Shown here piece after piece: positions 5,860 through 9,637 of a stretch of DNA of 9,637 nucleotides. Each line of letters starts with the position of its first letter. The first letter of the stretch is position 1. The stretch comes from CAZXGD01 sp046350455. GTDB taxonomy: Bacteria; Planctomycetota; Phycisphaerae; Phycisphaerales; SM1A02. The notes under the pieces are model-generated. The model did no database searches. It had not been told where the DNA came from and saw only the letters and a program-made list of their open reading frames with translations. The stretch covers positions 1 to 9,637 of the forward strand of contig JAXMAM010000049.1 of assembly GCA_046350455.1 (NCBI GenBank). The letters are read 5' to 3'. A program made the translations under genes and the position numbers.

Positions 5860-6725
5860 TGCAGCCGGCCATGGACCAGGTGATGAGCCCTCGCCCCCCG
5901 CGCAAGTCCAAGTTTCTGCGCGCCAAGGTGCGCCACCTGCTGCTCACCAAGACGGCAGACAAACTGACGCTGGGTTCGCTCACCAGGCGGCACGCGCGGC
6001 AGCCCATCGAGCTGCGTGAAGTGACCGTGCGCGCTGCCGGCTGGCCGCACGCCTTTGACGGCCTGCGCATTGCGCATGTGACAGACTTTCACCTGGGCCA
6101 CCTGATGCCCGTGGACCGCGCGGTGGAGGCAGTGCAGCGCGTGGCGGCCTGCAAGCCGGACCTGCTGGCCTGCACGGGCGACGTGGTGGATCTGGAGTGC
6201 GACGGCGTGGAGCCGCTGCTGGCCGCCATGGGCGCGGTGACAGCGCCGCTGGGGCGCTTCCTGGTGCTGGGCAACCACGACCACCTGGACAGCAACCACA
6301 TGATCGAAGGCCTGGCCCGCATGCGCGGGCTGGAGGTGCTGCACGGCGAAGTCACCACGGTGGACGGCCAGCGCGGCGGCCTGCGCGTGGGTGGCGTGGA
6401 CTGGCACCGGAGTGCCGCTGGCCTCCGCCGCAGCGTGGCAGCGCTGCCGCAGGTGCCGCACCTGCTCCTGGCGCACAATCCCAAGGCCTTCTTTGCCGCA
6501 GCCGACCGCGGCGTGGCGCTCACGCTGAGCGGGCACACGCACGGCGGACAGGTGGCGCTGAAGGCCCGCCCCAAGGCAAACCTGCACATCGGCAGCCGGC
6601 TGAGCGCTGGAACGTATCACCGGCGCGGGCACGCGCTCTTTGTGAGCGTGGGTGCTGGAGCGTGGTTCCCTGTGCGCCTGAACTGCCCACCAGAAGTGGT
6701 GCTGCTCACCGTGCGCTGCGGCTGA
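5859..6725 (+). CDS. Calcineurin-like metallophosphoesterase, YaeI/LpxG type
   Basis: All five blocks of the family are present in the 288 residues: DFH (76-78, D-x-H), TGDVVD (106-111, G-D-x-x-D), LGNHDH (137-142), the AHNP histidine (205-208) and SGHTHGG (224-230). These bind two metal ions that activate water for phosphoester hydrolysis. SGHTHGGQ and the C-terminal R-x-N-x-P-P-E segment point to the YaeI subgroup, which includes chlamydial LpxG, a UDP-2,3-diacylglucosamine hydrolase of lipid A synthesis. YaeI members usually start with a membrane helix; here the first 60 residues are basic (MSPRPPRKSKF, then RRHAR) and lack one, so the protein is probably cytosolic or membrane-peripheral. 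The start is ATG 5859, which shares its A with the upstream TGA; ATG 5871 or 5883 are alternatives. Coupling to an outer-membrane barrel gene fits an envelope role, but the substrate cannot be read from sequence. Confidence 0.88.
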   Translation: MQPAMDQVMSPRPPRKSKFLRAKVRHLLLTKTADKLTLGSLTRRHARQPIELREVTVRAAGWPHAFDGLRIAHVTDFHLGHLMPVDRAVEAVQRVAACKPDLLACTGDVVDLECDGVEPLLAAMGAVTAPLGRFLVLGNHDHLDSNHMIEGLARMRGLEVLHGEVTTVDGQRGGLRVGGVDWHRSAAGLRRSVAALPQVPHLLLAHNPKAFFAAADRGVALTLSGHTHGGQVALKARPKANLHIGSRLSAGTYHRRGHALFVSVGAGAWFPVRLNCPPEVVLLTVRCG

Positions 6726-6758
6726 CCGCGGTCCGCAGCCTGCGCGTGCTGCGCGCAG
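6715..6758. terminator. Possible paired stem-loops between convergent genes
   Basis: GCTGCGG (6715-6721) pairs with CCGCAGC (6733-6739), with an 8-bp palindrome ACCGCGGT in its loop. Immediately after, CTGCGCG (6740-6746) pairs with CGCGCAG (6752-6758) around a 5-nt loop. They span the end of the phosphoesterase gene and the short gap before the convergent decarboxylase stop. Neither strand has a T-run, so intrinsic termination is doubtful; a Rho-assisted or mRNA-end-protecting role is possible. Confidence 0.3.
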
Positions 6759-6767
6759 CGGCCAGCG

Positions 6768-8207
6768 CTACGCCGGTGCCAGCTCCTGCAGCAGCGCCCA
6801 CGCAGCATCCACGTGCCGCGCCTCCACAGTGGGCGCGCCCACGCTGAAGCGGAGCACGAACCGGTCGTCCAGCCTGGTGTGGCTGAGGTACGCACGGCCG
6901 GTGGCGTTGACAGCCTGGAGCAGCGCTTCGGACGCCTGGCAGCCAGCCTTGAACCGGAAGCAGACCAGGGACCACGGCGTGGGCGCCACCAGCTCAAACC
7001 GGCTGTCTGCCCGCACGTGGGCGCGGAAGCGCTCTGCCAGGGCAATGTGATGGCGCACCATGGCCTGCAGGCCCTCAGCGCCGTAGTGGCGGATGACAAA
7101 CCACAGCTTCAGCGCGCGGAACCGGCGGCCCAGCGGCACTTGCCAGTCGCGGTAGTCGATGACCTTGCCGCTCTCTGTGGCGGTGTTGCGCAGGTACTCC
7201 GGCAGCACGCTCAGCGCGCGCACCAGGGCGGCGCGGTCCTGCACCCAGAAGGCGTCGCAGTCAAAGTTCACCAGCATCCACTTGTGCGGGTTCACGCAGT
7301 AGCTGTCGGCCATCTCCACGCCTTGGTGGATGCTGCGGAACTCCGGGCACAGCGCAGCGGTCCCCAGATGCGCTGCGTCCACATGCAGCCAGATGCCGCG
7401 GCGCCGGCAGTGCGCGCCCAGCTGTGGCACGGGATCCACCGCGTGGCTGCCTGTGGTGCCAATGCACGCCACGCAGAAGAAGGGGGTGCGGCCAGCAGCC
7501 AGGTCTGCCTCCACCATGCTCATGAACGCACCAGCATCCATGGAATGATCAGCGCGCGTGGGCACCAGGCGCAGCGCGCTGGCGCCCAGGCCTGCGATGC
7601 GCATGGCCTTCTCCACGCTGCTGTGCGCATGCTGCGTGGCGTAGGCCACCAGCTGCTGCGGGCACGCTGCCAGCCCGAGTGCGCCAGCATGCTGCTCTGT
7701 TGCGCGCTCGCGTGCCGCGATGAGCGCGCACAGCGTGGCGCTGCTGGCGGTGTCCTGGATCACGCCACCACCAGCGCTGCTGCTGTGGAAGCACTGCGGC
7801 AGGCCAAGCATCTGCAGCAGCCAGTCCAGCACGTGGGTCTCCAGCTCCGTGCACGCAGGGCTGGTGGCCCACAGCATGCCCTGTATGCCCAGGCCAGCGC
7901 TCAGGAGCTCACCCAGGATGGCAGGGCCGCTGGCGTTGGCTGGGAAGTACGCAAAGAAGTTGGGGCTCTGCCAGTGCGTCACGCCGGGCAGCACCACGCG
8001 GTCCACATCCGCGGCGATGGCCTCCCACGGCTCGCCCGTCTGGGGAGGCTCGGTGGGCAGCTGCGCGCGCACCCATCCAGGCGCAACGTTGCTGCGCACT
8101 GGGCGCTCCTCCACGGTGCGCAGATACTCGGCGATCCAGTCCACCATGGCGTGGCCATGGCGGCGGAACTCGTCGGGCGTCATGTGCCGGGGCTGTTCCA
8201 GCGTCAC
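6768..8207 (-). CDS. Aromatic-L-amino-acid decarboxylase (group II PLP decarboxylase)
   Basis: This cytosolic PLP enzyme decarboxylates aromatic amino acids (Trp, 5-HTP, Tyr, DOPA) to arylamines. The 479 residues follow animal DOPA decarboxylase (human 480) almost throughout: HWQSPNFFAYFPA (78-90), SPACTELET (116-124), AHSSVEK with the PLP-stacking His195, HVDAA with Asp277 for the pyridine nitrogen, NPHKW with the Schiff-base Lys309, catalytic-loop Tyr338 (PEYLR), and DWQVPLGRRF with Gly360. Retained His195 and Tyr338 argue for a decarboxylase rather than an aldehyde synthase. Gly360 is the residue type linked, in plant homologues, to indolic substrates. An oddity is His280 where animal and many bacterial enzymes have Tyr (VDAAYAG). 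GTG 8207 overlaps the upstream TGA as GTGA, suggesting translational coupling; ATG 8183 instead matches the usual family start (MTPDEFRRHG). The true substrate is unknown. Confidence 0.94.
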   Translation of the reverse strand: MTLEQPRHMTPDEFRRHGHAMVDWIAEYLRTVEERPVRSNVAPGWVRAQLPTEPPQTGEPWEAIAADVDRVVLPGVTHWQSPNFFAYFPANASGPAILGELLSAGLGIQGMLWATSPACTELETHVLDWLLQMLGLPQCFHSSSAGGGVIQDTASSATLCALIAARERATEQHAGALGLAACPQQLVAYATQHAHSSVEKAMRIAGLGASALRLVPTRADHSMDAGAFMSMVEADLAAGRTPFFCVACIGTTGSHAVDPVPQLGAHCRRRGIWLHVDAAHLGTAALCPEFRSIHQGVEMADSYCVNPHKWMLVNFDCDAFWVQDRAALVRALSVLPEYLRNTATESGKVIDYRDWQVPLGRRFRALKLWFVIRHYGAEGLQAMVRHHIALAERFRAHVRADSRFELVAPTPWSLVCFRFKAGCQASEALLQAVNATGRAYLSHTRLDDRFVLRFSVGAPTVEARHVDAAWALLQELAPA

Positions 8208-9280
8208 GCGTAGTGGCGGCCAAAGCGGTTGTTGATGAAGTCGCTGAAGCGCACGTCTTCGTTGCGCACCAGGCCATGCTGGGGCGTGCGGCCCTCATGC
8301 AGCAGGTCAAGCACTGCGCACACGCCGCAGGCCGTGGTGATCTGGATGGCCGTCCAATGATGGCCGCCGATCTCCTTGTGCCGCACCAGGCGCGCGTAGG
8401 TCTTCTCGGTGTAGCGGCCGTGCAGGGTGCCAGCCGCGCTCACAAAGATGGCCACCACGTCCTGCGCCGTGGTGGGAAGGGCGCGCTCGAACGCGCGCTT
8501 CAGCTCGTCGCGGTGCTCGCGGAACCCCAGGTCCCACAGCAGCAGCTTGAGGATGGTGTTGTGCCCCGGATACCGCATGGTCTTGTAGCTGAGGTGCTTT
8601 ACTTTGCCCTGCAGGGTGAGGGCAAACGTGCCCAGGCCGCCGCTGGTGTTGAACGCCTCCAGCTCGATGCCCTCGATCATCATGTGCTCCAGGCCCTCCA
8701 GCGCTGGGACTGTGACCAGTTTGCCGTCAATGACGGCTTCGCAGGGCTGGATGTACTCGTTGATGAGTCCGTCGGTGCTCCACGTCAGGTTGTACTTCAG
8801 CGCATTGCTGGGGAACTCTGGCAGCGCGCCCACGCGCATCTTCACTTCGTGCAGGTCGATCATGCCCTCGATGACATGCGCTGCCGCGATGGTGATGAAG
8901 CCCGGCGCCAGGCCGCACTGCGGAACGAACGCCGTCTTGGCGCCGTGCGCCAGCTCCATGACCTTCTTGGTCACAGCCACGTCCTCGGTCAGGTCCAGGT
9001 AGTGCACGCCCTTGGCCTTGGCGCGCTCAGCGATGCGCGCGTTGCAGAAGAAGGGCGCGCAGCTGACCACGGCCCACTGGCCGTCCAGCGCAGTGTCCAG
9101 GATCTTGATGTCGTCAAAGCCGCCGTGCACGGCGCGCGCGCCCTTGGCCAGCACCAGGGTCTCATCCAGGCTGTGCTGGTGGCCGTCCATCACCGTGACG
9201 TGGTAGTCGCCGCACGTCTGCAGAAGGAAGGCCACCATGCGGCCGATCTTGCCAGCGCCAAGGACCAGAACGTTCTTCAC
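8204..9280 (-). CDS. Saccharopine dehydrogenase-like / lysine 6-dehydrogenase-like oxidoreductase
   Basis: The 358-residue protein opens with a Rossmann fold: VLGAGKIG (6-13) and an acidic Asp32 at the end of the second strand, which favours NAD over NADP. The second half has the saccharopine dehydrogenase C-terminal fold: CGLAPGF (122-128), STDGLINEY (168-176), VPALEGLE (191-198), GGLGTFALT (214-222) and KTMRYPGH (233-240). This pattern and length fit the group that includes bacterial lysine 6-dehydrogenase and Lys9-like saccharopine reductases, so the substrate is probably lysine or a related amine/alpha-aminoadipate compound. I cannot separate these by eye. The start is GTG 9280, backed by a good GAGGAG site. 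It lies 40 nt after the peptidase gene, and its TGA overlaps the GTG of the decarboxylase gene, so all three are probably one operon. Confidence 0.85.
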   Translation of the reverse strand: MKNVLVLGAGKIGRMVAFLLQTCGDYHVTVMDGHQHSLDETLVLAKGARAVHGGFDDIKILDTALDGQWAVVSCAPFFCNARIAERAKAKGVHYLDLTEDVAVTKKVMELAHGAKTAFVPQCGLAPGFITIAAAHVIEGMIDLHEVKMRVGALPEFPSNALKYNLTWSTDGLINEYIQPCEAVIDGKLVTVPALEGLEHMMIEGIELEAFNTSGGLGTFALTLQGKVKHLSYKTMRYPGHNTILKLLLWDLGFREHRDELKRAFERALPTTAQDVVAIFVSAAGTLHGRYTEKTYARLVRHKEIGGHHWTAIQITTACGVCAVLDLLHEGRTPQHGLVRNEDVRFSDFINNRFGRHYA

Positions 9281-9285
9281 AGGAA

Positions 9286-9291
9286 CTCCTC
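9286..9291 (-). promoter_or_regulatory. Ribosome binding site of the saccharopine dehydrogenase-like gene
   Basis: GAGGAG (complement of CTCCTC at 9286-9291) precedes the GTG start at 9280 by five bases. It is the strongest Shine-Dalgarno match on the minus strand of this window and fixes a GTG start that would otherwise be doubtful. Confidence 0.8.
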
Positions 9292-9305
9292 AGGGGTAGA
9301 TAGGG

Positions 9306-9324
9306 CAGTGCTTCAGTGCTTCAG
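9306..9324. repeat. 8-bp tandem repeat at the peptidase gene end
   Basis: CAGTGCTT occurs twice back to back (9306-9313, 9314-9321) followed by CAG. On the minus strand the repeat contains the peptidase TGA and a second TGA eight bases later in another frame. It is probably slippage in a short intergenic spacer. Confidence 0.6.
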
Positions 9325-9637
9325 GCAGGCAGTTTTTCCAGCTCGTGGCTCACTTCATTCATCAGCTCGCCCATGGTGTCTGGGCCAAAGCTGAACTTCA
9401 GGCCAGAGGCGCGGAACAGCTCTGGCAGCGGGCGGCTGCCGCCCAAGGCCAGGCCCTTCTTGTAGTTCTGCAGCGCGTTGCCTGGGTGCCGGCGGGACTG
9501 CAGCCACATCTGCAGCGCGCCCAGCTGCGCGATGCCGTACTCGATGTAGTAGAAGGGCACGCCAAAGATGTGCAGCTGGCGCTGCCACATGGTGCGCAGC
9601 GCGTCCTCATATCCCTGCCAGCTCACAGCAGCGCCGA
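9321..9637 (-). CDS. M3-family oligoendopeptidase F-like metallopeptidase, C-terminal part
   Basis: Only the last 104 residues lie in the window; the frame stays open to the right edge, so the gene continues beyond it. The segment FGVPFYYIEYGIAQLGALQ is a hallmark of the M3 oligopeptidase C-terminal domain, near the substrate-contacting tyrosines, and is followed by the usual ALQNYKKGLALGGSRPLPEL and a short acidic tail helix. The zinc-binding HExxH motif would lie upstream and cannot be checked. Such peptidases are cytosolic zinc enzymes that trim short peptides. The gene leads a probable operon with the oxidoreductase and decarboxylase downstream. Released amino acids could in principle feed those enzymes, but that link is inference. 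The GTG at 9626 is internal and not a start. Confidence 0.9.
   Translation of the reverse strand, partial: GAAVSWQGYEDALRTMWQRQLHIFGVPFYYIEYGIAQLGALQMWLQSRRHPGNALQNYKKGLALGGSRPLPELFRASGLKFSFGPDTMGELMNEVSHELEKLPA

Noticed and set aside
6813..8213. A 466-codon plus-strand frame opposite the decarboxylase gene
   Set aside because: The opposite strand encodes a nearly full-length, motif-complete decarboxylase; this frame gives a His/Gln/Ala-rich product with no family features.
8213..9394. A 393-codon plus-strand frame opposite the saccharopine dehydrogenase-like gene
   Set aside because: It is a shadow of a clear Rossmann-fold gene that has a strong ribosome binding site; its composition is His/Val/Gln-rich and without motifs.

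Overview
The window is GC-rich, gene-dense bacterial DNA. It most resembles an uncultured Planctomycetota, probably of the class Phycisphaerae. The best clue is a large secreted protein that ends in two dockerin-like repeats with a Gly-Ser-Trp-Gly-Ala-Cys ending, an architecture known mainly from that class. A cysteine-rich module inside it and a Phe-terminated outer-membrane barrel protein elsewhere fit a diderm planctomycete. The taxonomic call is an inference from protein style, with no marker gene behind it.

Layout, left to right. (1) On the plus strand, the 3' end of an unrecognised alpha-helical protein (1-549) overlaps purM (477-1604), the AIR synthetase of purine synthesis. (2) A 261-nt gene-free stretch (1605-1865) holds two inverted repeats and leads to a secreted 810-residue dockerin-type protein (1866-4298). 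That gene ends in a compact array of two stem-loops, the second a textbook intrinsic terminator. (3) On the minus strand lies arfB/yaeJ (4398-4883), a GGQ-motif ribosome-rescue hydrolase. Its putative start codon overlaps that of a plus-strand gene for an outer-membrane beta-barrel protein (4882-5859). (4) The barrel gene is joined by a TGATG overlap to a calcineurin-like metallophosphoesterase of the YaeI/LpxG type (5859-6725). (5) A minus-strand operon reads leftward from the right edge: an M3-family oligoendopeptidase (3' part only), a saccharopine dehydrogenase-like oxidoreductase, and an aromatic-L-amino-acid decarboxylase. The last two overlap by four bases (GTGA). This operon meets the phosphoesterase gene tail to tail.

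Functionally the window is mostly housekeeping or metabolic (purM, arfB, peptidase) plus cell-envelope genes (secreted dockerin protein, barrel, phosphoesterase). I see no phage, insertion sequence, CRISPR array, rRNA, tRNA or defence island, and nothing that I can defend as a wholly new system. The points most worth a second look are the oxidoreductase/decarboxylase pair, with a decarboxylase that looks like the animal enzyme; the barrel/phosphoesterase pair; the modular secreted protein with nearly DNA-identical dockerin halves; and the stacked tetraloop hairpins after it.
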